Part shown: positions 24,632 through 33,492 of the stretch, piece after piece
Layout of the letters: every line of letters starts with the position of its first letter
Numbering within the stretch: position 1 is the stretch's first letter
Assembly: GCA_964508975.1 (NCBI GenBank)
Contig: CAZDVQ010000001.1
Location: 1 to 64,000 of the forward strand
DNA from: CAZDVQ01 sp964508975
Lineage (GTDB): Bacteria > Bacteroidota > Bacteroidia > Chitinophagales > Saprospiraceae
Direction of reading: 5' to 3'
Length of the DNA: 64,000 bases
Notes under the pieces: model-generated
Seen by the model: the letters and a program-made list of their open reading frames with translations, nothing else
What the model was told of the DNA's origin: nothing
Database searches by the model: none
Translations under genes and position numbers: made by a program

Positions 24632-25792
24632 CTATAGTATATCAATTGCTTTGCGCCAAGGCAGCAATAAACCATGCTCGAGCATGGCTTCATCTTGACC
24701 AGCATAAACCAGGTATTGTTTGTCGGGGCTGCTATTGGCCACGGTTTGCCATCTTTTAAGCCCGGTGGTAAGCCTTGAATTATAGGTTTGGCTCGATTTA
24801 ATTTCAACGGCCTTTAATTTACCTTCATCTTCGATGATTAAATCAATTTCGTTGTGTTGCTGGTCTTGCCAAAACCAAAATTTAGGTCTTTTCCCTTTGT
24901 TCAGGTATTTTTTTTGTAGTTCAACGATAACTGCATTTTCAATAATAGTCCCAAAATTATGGTGCTGTTCAAGCTGGGCTGGAGAATGAATTCCCAGCAG
25001 GTTACAAAGCAAACCCGTATCGAAAAAATAAATCTTGTACGATTTTATAATGCGCTTGTTGTAGTTTTCAAAAAACGGCTGGAGTTTAAAAATCAGGTAC
25101 GATGCTTCTAAAATTGAAAGCCAGTCTTTTATAGTATTGGGCGCAACGCCTGTATCGGCCGCCAGCGTGCTAATATTCAAGGGCTGCCCAACTCGCCCTG
25201 CACATAGACGCATGAATTTGGCAAAAGTGGACAAGTTGCCCACTTGTTTCAGCATTCTTACATCACGCTCTATGTAGGTCTGGATATAATTATCGAAAAA
25301 TACCTCGGTGGGCACTTTGTGGCTACCGTAAATGCTGGGGTAGCCTCCCTGCCAGGTAAAGTCTTCAAGGCTTTGCGTCAAGCCTTGTTTAGCTAGCTCG
25401 ATATCCGATAACGGAAGGAGGCTCAATAAACCAACACGCCCAGCAAGCGATTGGGTTATACTTTCCATCAACAAGAAATTTTGAGAGCCCGACAGGATGA
25501 AACGATGCTTGGGGTCAGCATCAACATAACCTTGAAGGTAATTAAAAAGCACCGGGACTCTTTGGGCCTCATCTATTATAGCGCCATTGGGGAATGCATT
25601 TAAAAACCGTCGTGGATCTTCCTCTGCCCTTAACCGGGTGTCAGCGTCTTCCAAGTTGGTGTAGGGCAAATCAGGGTACATATGCTTAAGCAGGGTAGTC
25701 TTACCACTTTGCCTAGGCCCTCCTAGGTAAACCACCGGGAACCAGTTCCGGTAGTCGTGGAGCGCTGCTGTAATATCTCTATGGATGAGCAT
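24632..25792 (-). CDS. AAA-type ATPase with DUF4143 domain
   Basis: 386 residues. An N-terminal P-loop ATPase domain has Walker A GGPRQSGKTT (24-33), Walker B AIIDEAQRVP and the sensor motif LSGSQNFLLM. The C-terminal DUF4143 region includes a helix-turn-helix-like part (LNISTLAADTGVAPNTIKDWLSILE) and a nuclease-like end (KFWFWQDQQHNEIDLIIEDEGKLKAVEIKSS) that resembles a PD-(D/E)XK fold. This family is widespread and often mobile; its role is not settled. It carries no obvious target-site features. Confidence 0.9.
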   Translation of the reverse strand: MLIHRDITAALHDYRNWFPVVYLGGPRQSGKTTLLKHMYPDLPYTNLEDADTRLRAEEDPRRFLNAFPNGAIIDEAQRVPVLFNYLQGYVDADPKHRFILSGSQNFLLMESITQSLAGRVGLLSLLPLSDIELAKQGLTQSLEDFTWQGGYPSIYGSHKVPTEVFFDNYIQTYIERDVRMLKQVGNLSTFAKFMRLCAGRVGQPLNISTLAADTGVAPNTIKDWLSILEASYLIFKLQPFFENYNKRIIKSYKIYFFDTGLLCNLLGIHSPAQLEQHHNFGTIIENAVIVELQKKYLNKGKRPKFWFWQDQQHNEIDLIIEDEGKLKAVEIKSSQTYNSRLTTGLKRWQTVANSSPDKQYLVYAGQDEAMLEHGLLLPWRKAIDIL

Positions 25793-25850
25793 TTTTAGTA
25801 AATTTAAAATCAGATTGCAAATATACTAAAATTTTTGGTATTTCTTTTTT

Positions 25851-25885
25851 GGGCGCCACGGCGCGTTGCGCCGGGCACCTGGTGC
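25851..25885 (+). repeat. Element A, truncated copy 7
   Basis: Only 35 bp: GGGCGCCA, an inner GGCGC-GTT-GCGCC hairpin, and a closing TGGTGC that pairs with the start through one wobble. The central and 3' arms are missing, which makes it a natural minimal form. Confidence 0.6.
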
Positions 25886-25898
25886 GAAGTATTACACA

Positions 25899-25930
25899 CA
25901 AAAAAAGCCTCTCTGCCGAAGCAGAGAGGC
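25899..25930 (-). terminator. Terminator of the TonB-dependent receptor gene
   Basis: GCCTCTCTGC-loop-GCAGAGAGGC with T8 on the minus strand, 41 bp beyond the receptor's stop codon. Confidence 0.92.
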
Positions 25931-25970
25931 CGGGGTATTCGCATAAATGCAAAGTATTTTCAAGCTGCGA

Positions 25971-28895
25971 TTAACGCATAAACTCGTCGAAAGTAACCGA
26001 GAGGTACGCCATGCGGCCAACGAATGGACCACCGGTGTTGGTTTGGTACTCTGGGCCTAACACGTTGGTAGCGCCGATTTTAAAGGTAGTTTTAGCTTTT
26101 TTCACGGTGTAGTTCACCTGCAAGTCCAAAGAACCAAATGCTTTTACTGGGCCTGAAGCGAAAGAGTTCTGCCAGTAGAAGGCATCTTGCCAGCGGTAGC
26201 TAATCACAAAACCAAAGTTTTTGATCAACTCGTTGCGTTGCTCCAAGCTTACGTTGAAGCGGTGCATTGGAGTGTTGAAGCCAGGCTCAAAACCATTGGC
26301 AATAGAAACGGAATCGATGCTAAAGTCAGCAAACGAGTAGTTACCACCCAAGGTGAAACCTTTAGGCAAACGGTAGTTCATACCGATAGAAGCACCCCAA
26401 GAAAGGATGTCGGCAGGCTCGTTGGTGTATGCACGCCAAGCAGAGATACCGTTGCCAGTCAAACCAACCAACTCGCCTTTGTGGCGTGTAGGAACTTTAT
26501 TGAATACGGTTACTTGTGAGATGAAGTCTTTGTATTGGTTGAAGTAACCACTCACGTCAACAAATAATTTACCACCCAAGATGGCTTTATAGCCCAACTC
26601 GTAAGATGTTAATTTCTCAGGTTTTACATAGTCCATGTCAAGAGTAACCAAGCGAGAAGAGTCGCCAGTAGCTTGGAAAGCAGCAAAAGATGCAGCAGTC
26701 CATGCACCACCGTTGTACAAGCCGTAACGTTCAGCATTTTCTTGTGTACCACCCAACAAGATAGAAGTAGTTGGGAAGTAGATGAACTGTGCTTGTGTGT
26801 CGGGGTTACGGAAACCAGTTTGGAACGATGCACGGAAGTTGTGTTCGCGTTTAGCACCCAAAGAGTAAACGGCAGATACACGTGGTGTAATTTGACCGTC
26901 GAAGTTTGAGTTTTTGTCGTAACGGAGTGATCCTGTCAATTTCAAACGCTCGTTGAACAAGCGGCGGATAACTTGAACATAAGCACCAAACTCGTTGATT
27001 TTGATACGCTCGTTTACACCGTCGCCATCTGGGTCTTCGTTGAATACAGTACCCTCGGTGAACAAGTCGTACTGGCGGAAGTTACCACCTACTTGTACAT
27101 CGATGATATTTTTAGTCCACTGGCTGAAGTCATAGAACGCTTCGGTATGCCATAAGCGAGAGTTGTCGATGAAGCTTGAACCATTGCGTTGGAAGAAGCT
27201 ATCGCGCACCATTTCGCGTACACGGTTAAACTCGTCTGAACCAACCGCTGGAATCAAGCCATCGGCTTGGCTACGGGCAAAAGCGTGTGCATTTTGCTTA
27301 ACAGCCTCTGGTATATTAGCATAAGGAATTACCGCTGGGAAAGTTGATAATTGGTACTGCAACATTGCGGCAGAGTAAGCACCAGCGTAAGTTGGTCCCC
27401 AAGCAGAAGCCGTTGGAGCAAAATTTTCGTTCATCAAGGTACCCAAGGCCGTGAAGTTGTATGAGTCACCAGCGTTGGTTTGCGATAGGTATGAGCGGAG
27501 GAAGAAGTTAGAGCCTTTAATCTCGGCTTTCGCAAATTGTTGCGAGAAGTTACGCAAGGCATAACGCTCTGAACCTTGGTAAATAGAAGCACCTGAGCCA
27601 AAACGGTAAGACAATGAGGCTTCAATTTTGTCGGTCATGCGCCAGTGCAATGCAGCATCAGCTTTGATACTACGAGCATCGTTGTTGTCCCAAAGGTCTT
27701 GCTCACGGAAACCAGTACGGTTCATGCCGATAGGTGCATAGTCCGTCAACAACGATTGGATAATACCGTTAACCAATGGCTCTGGCAAACCAGCACCAGC
27801 TGCAAACGCAGGCGTAAGCGCCTGAGCGATACCAGCACGGCTGGCTGCAATGTTTACTGGAATGGTAAACTCGTCGCCGTAAGTGTTCATTCCGTCAAAT
27901 GTTTGATGACCAATACGATCACGTGTACCCGTTAAACGGTCAGTAGTGTAATCGTTGGCCGGCCAATCTTGAGCAGAAAGGATAGAGAAGTTAACTTTGA
28001 AAGCCAAACGGTCTTTTGCGAATGATTTCGCATAACGAACCGCTGCATTTTGCATAGGGTTCATTGGGTTAAACTTACGTTCGATAGGCATGCCCATGTC
28101 TTCCCATTCTTGATTGTCATCACCCCTAGAGTGTGTAAAACCAATTTTGTATTGGAAGCTCAAGCCTTGGTTGTCGAATGGACTTTTACTGTTCATCAAC
28201 AAGATACCGTTGAATGCGTTCGGGCCGTAAAGCGCCGATGCTGCACCAGGTACAAGCTCTACGTTGGCAATATCCAACTCGCTGATACCCACGATATTAC
28301 CGGTAGGGAAGTTCAAAAGTGGGGCGGCGTTATCCATACCGTCCATCCATTGTACAAAACGGGTGTTCGAGATAGAGGCAAAACCACGGGTGTTTACGGT
28401 GGTAAAGGTTAAACTACCTTGGTTGGTGTGTACCCCTTTTAGCTTACCAATCTCGTCGTAATAGTCGGCCGTGGCAGACTGACGGATAGAGATGGCATCC
28501 ATTTTCTCAATGGTCACCGCCGATTCCAGGATTTTTTCTTCTACCCTCGAAGCCGATACTACGATATCGTTACCAATGGTAATGGCTTGAGCCTCCAAGG
28601 TAACTTTAACGTCTTGTGTGGCCTTGGTAATTTGAATCTCTTGTGTTTCAAGGCCAACGCCTGAAAAAACAAGGGTAAAAGGAACAGGCTCGCTTGTTTG
28701 CAGGGTAAAATTCCCGTCCAAGTCGGTGGTTGTTCCAATTAATTTTCCTTTTACCACAATGGTGGCACCGATGAGTGGTTCGTCAGAGTCGCCGTCTATG
28801 ACGGTTCCCGTAACAGTTGATTGCGCCGACAGGTATCCGCCAGTACACAACAACAAAACCAGGAGCAAAAATTTGGGGTACATGATGTACTTCAT
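25971..28895 (-). CDS. TonB-dependent outer-membrane receptor with CarboxypepD-reg-like domain
   Basis: 974 residues. Signal peptide (LLLVLLLCTGGYLSAQ), a beta-sandwich N-domain (VTGTVIDGDSDEPLIGATI...TDLDGNF) found in Bacteroidota SusC/RagA-type receptors, a plug domain (about 110-230, IVVSASRVEEKILESAVTIEKM, ALYGPNAFNGILLM) and a 22-strand barrel ending YLSVTFDEFMR with the terminal aromatic-rich strand. No SusD-like partner follows, so it is unlikely to be a glycan-uptake SusCD pair. The EEKILESAVTIEKM start and lack of a SusD suggest a vitamin, siderophore or peptide receptor, but the ligand cannot be read from sequence. Confidence 0.93.
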   Translation of the reverse strand: MKYIMYPKFLLLVLLLCTGGYLSAQSTVTGTVIDGDSDEPLIGATIVVKGKLIGTTTDLDGNFTLQTSEPVPFTLVFSGVGLETQEIQITKATQDVKVTLEAQAITIGNDIVVSASRVEEKILESAVTIEKMDAISIRQSATADYYDEIGKLKGVHTNQGSLTFTTVNTRGFASISNTRFVQWMDGMDNAAPLLNFPTGNIVGISELDIANVELVPGAASALYGPNAFNGILLMNSKSPFDNQGLSFQYKIGFTHSRGDDNQEWEDMGMPIERKFNPMNPMQNAAVRYAKSFAKDRLAFKVNFSILSAQDWPANDYTTDRLTGTRDRIGHQTFDGMNTYGDEFTIPVNIAASRAGIAQALTPAFAAGAGLPEPLVNGIIQSLLTDYAPIGMNRTGFREQDLWDNNDARSIKADAALHWRMTDKIEASLSYRFGSGASIYQGSERYALRNFSQQFAKAEIKGSNFFLRSYLSQTNAGDSYNFTALGTLMNENFAPTASAWGPTYAGAYSAAMLQYQLSTFPAVIPYANIPEAVKQNAHAFARSQADGLIPAVGSDEFNRVREMVRDSFFQRNGSSFIDNSRLWHTEAFYDFSQWTKNIIDVQVGGNFRQYDLFTEGTVFNEDPDGDGVNERIKINEFGAYVQVIRRLFNERLKLTGSLRYDKNSNFDGQITPRVSAVYSLGAKREHNFRASFQTGFRNPDTQAQFIYFPTTSILLGGTQENAERYGLYNGGAWTAASFAAFQATGDSSRLVTLDMDYVKPEKLTSYELGYKAILGGKLFVDVSGYFNQYKDFISQVTVFNKVPTRHKGELVGLTGNGISAWRAYTNEPADILSWGASIGMNYRLPKGFTLGGNYSFADFSIDSVSIANGFEPGFNTPMHRFNVSLEQRNELIKNFGFVISYRWQDAFYWQNSFASGPVKAFGSLDLQVNYTVKKAKTTFKIGATNVLGPEYQTNTGGPFVGRMAYLSVTFDEFMR

Positions 28896-28944
28896 AAGCT
28901 ACATTTTAGTTTAGTGATATCAATTGAACACTTGATAATCAGCA

Positions 28945-28972
28945 TGGTGTACCAGTAGTTTATGGTACACCA
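28945..28972. promoter_or_regulatory. Inverted repeat in the leader of the TonB-receptor gene
   Basis: TGGTGTACCA-GTAGTTTA-TGGTACACCA: perfect 10-bp arms around an 8-base loop, 50 bp upstream of the start codon and just downstream of the predicted transcription start. It could be an operator or a 5' RNA stem-loop. Confidence 0.7.
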
Positions 28973-28987
28973 CGTTGAAATCGGGTA

Positions 28988-29015
28988 CAAGTTTAAACTT
29001 TTTGCATAAAACCAA
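28988..29015 (-). promoter_or_regulatory. Candidate promoter of the TonB-receptor gene
   Basis: On the minus strand: TTG, 17 bp spacer, TAAACTTG. This is close to the Bacteroidota pattern TTG-N17-TAnnTTTG (one mismatch). The start point would fall just upstream of the inverted repeat. Confidence 0.55.
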
Positions 29016-29086
29016 TGCATTTTTTAAAATAAAAATTGGTTTAAGTGTGAAATATAGGATTTTTACCAAGAAGGGCTTGGTAATTT

Positions 29087-29187
29087 GGGCGTTGCGCCGC
29101 TAGCGCGTCGCCGCTGTCCTGCGGGGTTCGCTGTGCTCCGTGCTTCGCACCAGCCGCTGACGCGGCTGCCCTCCGGCCAGCTAACGC
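29087..29187 (+). repeat. Element A, copy 8 (outer stem GCGTT/AACGC)
   Basis: Regular copy, 3' hairpin AGCCGC-TGAC-GCGGCT. It lies between the receptor's promoter region and the symporter gene. Confidence 0.88.
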
Positions 29188-29271
29188 TTAAAACGGCGGC
29201 AAAGCCACCGTTTTTTGATTACTAATTGTTAATTATTAATGATTTGTATGGCTGTTTTACAATGTGCAGCA

Positions 29272-29326
29272 GCAGAGCTTGCATCCACTTCTCCTTTGCA
29301 TGGGTCTGATAAGAACACATTTTTCA
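29272..29326 (-). repeat. Element D, degenerate copy
   Basis: Minus-strand match to D (AAAAATGTGTTCTTATCAGA start, CAAAGGAGAAGTGGATGC). It follows element A in the A-D order used elsewhere and overlaps the upstream region of the symporter gene. Confidence 0.6.
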
Positions 29327-29395
29327 AAACGGCTACCCTTGTTGCAGCATGTTTCGTGATTTATTTCATACTTTCACGCTTCAAAATAATAGTTC

Positions 29396-30712
29396 ATGAA
29401 AAAATTAGCCCTACACTGGAAAATCCTCCTCGGTATGCTACTCGGCGTACTATTCGGATTAGGCATGTCATACCTTGACGCAGGCCCACAGTTTGTCAAA
29501 GATTGGATTAAACCCTTCGGTACCATATTCATCAACTTGCTCAAGTTGGTCGCCGTGCCGCTTATTTTGGCCTCTATTATTAAAGGTATCGCCGACATGA
29601 AAGACATCACCAAACTCTCTAAAATTGGTGGCCGTACTTTCGTGTTTTATATTTTCACTACAATTTTTGCTGTAGCCCTTGGCCTTATCATGGTCAATAT
29701 CTTCCGTCCAGGCGATGCCGTTAAGACAGAAACCCGCGAAAGCTTAATCAGTTCTTACACCGCACAAGCAGGCGATAAAATAGCTGAAGCCGAAGCCCAG
29801 AAAGGCGTTGGCCCGCTTCAACCCCTCGTTGATGTATTCCCCGACAACGTGTTCAAAGCGGCCACCGATAACCGCGCCATGCTCCAAGTCATCGCCTTTG
29901 CCGTATTGTTTGGCATAGGGCTAATCTTGGTAGCTCCCGACAAGTCCAAACCACTCATGGATTTCTTCGATTCCATGAACGAGGTCATACTCAAGATTAT
30001 TGATGTCATCATGATGGGCTCTCCCATAGGCGTTTTTGCACTACTCGCGGCCCTTATTGTCGAGGCTCCAAGTGCCGATATATTCGTGGCCCTAGGCTTA
30101 TACGCTATAACCATACTCGTAGGCCTAGCTATTCTGATTGGCTTGTTCTATCCTACTTTGATTTATATATTCACAAAGCGTACACCTAAGTATTTTTTCA
30201 AGGGAATTTCCCCTGCGCAGTTGGTTGCTTTCTCCACCAGTTCTAGCGCTGCAACCCTGCCCGTTACCATGGAAAGGGTAGAAGAACACCTCGGTGTAGA
30301 AAAAGAAGTGGCTGGTTTCGTCCTTCCGCTCGGCGCTACCGTAAATATGGATGGTACTGCCTTGTACCAAGCCGTTGCTGCGGTGTTTATTGCCCAGGCC
30401 TTTGGCATGGACTTGAGTTTAACTACTCAACTCGGCATTATCGTTACCGCTACCTTGGCCAGTATTGGTTCAGCAGCCGTGCCCAGCGCTGGTATGGTTA
30501 TGTTGGTTATCGTCCTCGGTCAAGCTGGTATCCCAGAAGCAGGCCTAGCCTTGATTTTCGCCATCGACCGCCCGCTCGACATGTGCCGTACCATTGCCAA
30601 CGTTACCAGCGATGCCTGCGTTGCCGTTATTGTCGCCAACTCGGTCGGCATGCTCAAAGAGCCTAACCCACACGGCGCTTTTGACGATTACAAACCAGGT
30701 GGCGAAGCGTAA
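29396..30712 (+). CDS. Dicarboxylate/amino acid:cation symporter (DAACS family)
   Basis: 438-residue inner-membrane carrier importing glutamate, aspartate or C4-dicarboxylates with Na+ or H+. The family signatures are the Ser-rich re-entrant loop (AFSTSSSAATLPVTM), NMDGTALYQ, SAAVPSAGMVML and the DRPLDMCRTIANVTSDA helix with the Asp and Arg substrate-binding residues. About eight membrane segments plus two hairpins are evident. The start chosen is the ATG at 29396, because upstream sequence derives from element D. The cyclophilin gene follows after 29 bp. Confidence 0.95.
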   Translation: MKKLALHWKILLGMLLGVLFGLGMSYLDAGPQFVKDWIKPFGTIFINLLKLVAVPLILASIIKGIADMKDITKLSKIGGRTFVFYIFTTIFAVALGLIMVNIFRPGDAVKTETRESLISSYTAQAGDKIAEAEAQKGVGPLQPLVDVFPDNVFKAATDNRAMLQVIAFAVLFGIGLILVAPDKSKPLMDFFDSMNEVILKIIDVIMMGSPIGVFALLAALIVEAPSADIFVALGLYAITILVGLAILIGLFYPTLIYIFTKRTPKYFFKGISPAQLVAFSTSSSAATLPVTMERVEEHLGVEKEVAGFVLPLGATVNMDGTALYQAVAAVFIAQAFGMDLSLTTQLGIIVTATLASIGSAAVPSAGMVMLVIVLGQAGIPEAGLALIFAIDRPLDMCRTIANVTSDACVAVIVANSVGMLKEPNPHGAFDDYKPGGEA

Positions 30713-30741
30713 TTCTTTTTTCCCTGTATATCTAAATCATT

Positions 30742-31461
30742 ATGGTTCGTTTAATTGGCGTTTGCCTGCTTAGCGCTACGCTCCTTTGGGCCTGTAAACC
30801 CAAACAAGTCGTCGTCGTAACACCTGTCGATGAAAAACCTGTTTTGAGTGCCTACGTCCCCGACTCGGCTTCGGCCATCATCGAGATTGAAACGTCTAAA
30901 GGTACCATGAAAGCCGAGCTATTCTGCAATACGCCGGAACACAAGGAGAATTTCTTGAAACACGCCAACGATCAATACTACGACGAGCAGCTCTTCCACC
31001 GGGTCATCAATGGCTTCATGCTGCAAACAGGCGATCCTCAATCACGAGGCGCAGCACCTGGCAAACAACTAGGCACCGGCGGCCCTAATTATACGCTACA
31101 AGCTGAATTCCGCAAAGAAAATGCCCACGTTAAAGGCGCGCTCGCCGCTGCCCGCACAGGAGACGGCGTTAATCCCATGAAAGAGTCCTCTGGCTCACAG
31201 TTCTATATCGTTCATGGCCGCACCTGCTCTAATGCCCTCCTCGACCAGATGGAACGCACCAAAGGCATCGTTTACACCAAACGCCAACGCGATGAGTATC
31301 GTGTAATTGGTGGTGCGCCCCAGCTAGATATGGAGTACACCGTTTTTGGCCGGGTTTACGAAGGCCTGGAAGTCATCGATTCCATTGCTGCCGCCACGAC
31401 TGACCGCTACGACCGCCCCAAGGAAGATATCTGGATTAAAGTCAGGGTTATCAAAGAATAA
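30742..31461 (+). CDS. Cyclophilin-type peptidyl-prolyl isomerase, lipoprotein
   Basis: 239 residues. The signal ends in the lipobox LLWAC, so the protein is probably a lipoprotein in the envelope. The cyclophilin domain follows, with the fold's LFHRVINGFMLQTGD, GTGGPNYTLQAEF, GALAAART and SSGSQFYIVHGRTC segments; an insertion of about 30 residues after that (ALLDQMERTKGIVYTKRQRDEY) is typical of Bacteroidota forms. It would help fold exported proteins. The next gene starts 5 bp after its stop, so the two are co-transcribed. Confidence 0.93.
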   Translation: MVRLIGVCLLSATLLWACKPKQVVVVTPVDEKPVLSAYVPDSASAIIEIETSKGTMKAELFCNTPEHKENFLKHANDQYYDEQLFHRVINGFMLQTGDPQSRGAAPGKQLGTGGPNYTLQAEFRKENAHVKGALAAARTGDGVNPMKESSGSQFYIVHGRTCSNALLDQMERTKGIVYTKRQRDEYRVIGGAPQLDMEYTVFGRVYEGLEVIDSIAAATTDRYDRPKEDIWIKVRVIKE

Positions 31462-31466
31462 AGCAC

Positions 31467-32597
31467 ATGCTCAGTTACTGGGAACGAGAATACATGCTCC
31501 CCCCTGCCGACATTGTAATTATAGGCTGCGGTATCGTGGGCCTAAGCGCTGCCGTACAGCTTAAACAGCAAAATCCTGCTGCTCGTGTACTTATTGTAGA
31601 ACGCGGCTTCCTACCTTCAGGGGCCAGTACCAAAAATGCTGGCTTTGCTTGCTACGGCAGCAGTTCTGAACTACTCGACGACCTTGCCGCAGGCCATAGC
31701 CCAGATGAAGTATTCGACCTGGTAGAGCTGCGTTTTAAAGGCTTGCAAAGGCTCAGAGCCAAACTTGGCGACGAGGGTATCGGCTATAAACATACCGGCA
31801 GCTACGAAATATTTACCACCCCCGAGGAATTCAAAACAAACCTCGATGCCTTGCCAGCGCTGAACCAGCAACTTGCCAGCATCACTGGACTAGCAGAAAC
31901 CTACAGTACAAATATCCCAAACACGCTGCAGCAGCATTTCCAATCGGCTACAGGCTTGGTATTCAACCAAGGTGAAGGACAAATAGATACTGGTAAAATG
32001 GTGTCCTCTTGGCTTAAACTAGCCCAAGAAACCGGCGTCGATATCAAATTTGGTTGCCCCGTGCAGCACCTTGAACAAGATAACTCCAACTGGCGGGTTT
32101 ACCTCAGCGATGATTTTTACATTGCGGCCCAACAGGTGCTGGTAGCCACCAATGGCTTCGCTAAACAACTCCTTCCCGAGCTAGAAGTACAACCTGCCCG
32201 CAACCAGGTGCTCATCACCAAGCCTATCCCTAAGCTACCTTTCGACGCTTGTTTCCACTACCAGCAAGGCTATTATTATTTCAGGAATGTAGGTAATCGC
32301 GTATTGTTTGGCGGTGGCCGCAACCTAGATAAAGCAGGGGAAAGTACCAGCGATTTTGGCCATACTGCCTTGATACAAGATACGCTTGTGCAAATGCTAC
32401 ACGAGTTAGTGTTACCCGGTTACCAAGCTGAAGTCGATTACTGGTGGTCGGGCATACTAGGCATTGGAGCGCGCAAAAGGCCCATCATCCAAGCCGTAAA
32501 ACCTGGTTTATATTGCGCCGTGCGGCTCGGTGGTATGGGTGTGGCCATCGGCACCTTGGTTGGCGAAACCGTTGCTGAAATGATGCAACATCCATAA
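31467..32597 (+). CDS. FAD-dependent amino-acid oxidase-like oxidoreductase
   Basis: 376-residue flavoprotein of the DAO superfamily. The FAD-binding motif DIVIIGCGIVGLSAAVQL is at the N-terminus, with the TKNAGFACYG segment of the gamma-glutamylputrescine oxidase/ DadA-type group, VLVATNGFAKQLLP in the middle, and a C-terminal WWSGILGIGARKRPII...RLGGMGVAIG typical of the family. It probably oxidises an amine or amino acid; which one is unknown. Expressed with the cyclophilin gene by spacing. Confidence 0.88.
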   Translation: MLSYWEREYMLPPADIVIIGCGIVGLSAAVQLKQQNPAARVLIVERGFLPSGASTKNAGFACYGSSSELLDDLAAGHSPDEVFDLVELRFKGLQRLRAKLGDEGIGYKHTGSYEIFTTPEEFKTNLDALPALNQQLASITGLAETYSTNIPNTLQQHFQSATGLVFNQGEGQIDTGKMVSSWLKLAQETGVDIKFGCPVQHLEQDNSNWRVYLSDDFYIAAQQVLVATNGFAKQLLPELEVQPARNQVLITKPIPKLPFDACFHYQQGYYYFRNVGNRVLFGGGRNLDKAGESTSDFGHTALIQDTLVQMLHELVLPGYQAEVDYWWSGILGIGARKRPIIQAVKPGLYCAVRLGGMGVAIGTLVGETVAEMMQHP

Positions 32598-32647
32598 GCT
32601 CATTTAGCCCAAATTCATCGTTCATCGTTCATAATTGATCGTTATTT

Positions 32648-32746
32648 GGGCGCCCCGGCGCTGCGCGCCGTCGGCGTGCTGCGGGGTTCGCTTTGCTCCG
32701 TGCTACGCACCAGCGCCGATGGCGCTGCCCTCCGCATGCCTGGCGC
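32648..32746 (+). repeat. Element A, copy 9 (outer stem GCGCC/GGCGC)
   Basis: Left arm of the complete A-D-C-D-A composite. Sense orientation 50 bp past the oxidoreductase stop. 3' hairpin AGCGCC-GAT-GGCGCT. Confidence 0.88.
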
Positions 32747-32793
32747 AATACGCAGGATTGACTAGTTCTGGATTACCAACTCTTCCTCATTTT

Positions 32794-32880
32794 TTTACCA
32801 GCCCGTCTGCTGCGCTACACGCGTTACATTCCGCTTGCATCCACCACTCCTTTGCATGGCTACGATTAGGACACATTTTT
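32794..32880 (-). repeat. Element D copy, left inner arm of the composite
   Basis: Minus orientation: ATGTGTCCTAATCGTAGCCA followed by GCAAAGGAGTGGTGGATGC, AAGCGGAA and GTAGCGCAGCAGACGGG. A close match to D copy 1. Confidence 0.85.
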
Positions 32881-32944
32881 CCAGCGCTTGCACGAAAGCT
32901 TACAAACCGCCCTTAATCTGCCCGCGAGGGCAGACCCTTATCCT

Positions 32945-33220
32945 AGCCGCGGGTTAAGCGCAGCGCAACCCGGGGAAAGAAACGCGATGGCAACCCAAGC
33001 CCAGGCGCGGCGGTAAACGTTAAAAATGGGCCTAGACATTGCCCCGCCGCGCAAGGGTTCCGAGTTTGCAGGCAAAACAGTTACGGCTACCGTTCCGTGG
33101 CGATTCCTGTAACGTACATGCTCAAACGGCTTGCCGCCACGGGTTTTCTGTTGTCGCCCTGAACCCCGGGTTGCGCTTCGCTGACCCGGGGCTACCAAAA
33201 GGGGCTGCCCGTAGGGCAGC
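32945..33220. repeat. Element C, copy 3 (short form)
   Basis: Left hairpin and GCGCGGCGG/CCGCCGCGC stem, then directly the CCGTGGCG/CGCCACGG stem and right terminal hairpin, ending GCTGCCC-GTA-GGGCAGC. The variable middle of copies 1 and 2 is nearly absent. Confidence 0.82.
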
Positions 33221-33225
33221 AGCAA

Positions 33226-33311
33226 AAAAATGTGTCCTAATCGTAGCCATGCAAAGGAGGGGTGGATGCGCTGGTGGCGTTTTACGCCACTTAGCGCAGA
33301 CGGGGTGGTAA
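33226..33311 (+). repeat. Element D copy, right inner arm of the composite
   Basis: AAAAATGTGTCCTAATCGTA, CAAAGGAGGGGTGGATGCG, a GTGGCGTTTTACGCCAC hairpin and CAGACGGGGTGG. Mirror image of the D copy at 32794. Confidence 0.85.
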
Positions 33312-33355
33312 AAATAGAACCAATCAATCCTGCCCGCCGCCTAAAAGGCGGCGTT

Positions 33356-33454
33356 GCGTTAGCGATGTGGAGCGGTGGCCCGTAGGGCCAGACCCGCAGG
33401 GGCCGAGCGACAGCGAGCCGCGCAACGTAGCGGCGGCCCCTAGGCCGCAACGCC
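33356..33454 (-). repeat. Element A sub-type B (outer stem GCGTT/AACGC)
   Basis: Right arm of the composite, sense orientation 38 bp beyond the stop of the DinB gene. The core reads CTCGCTGTCGCTCGG. Confidence 0.85.
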
Positions 33455-33492
33455 ATAATAATAACTATGAACAATGAATGATGGACAATGAA

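Noticed and set aside
29239..29478. Small frame before the symporter gene
   Set aside because: Its first half derives from element D and its second half overlaps the symporter in another frame.
5204..33220. C elements as retrons or group II introns
   Set aside because: No reverse-transcriptase gene or intron domain V-like hairpin is present; only hairpins with inverted ends are seen.
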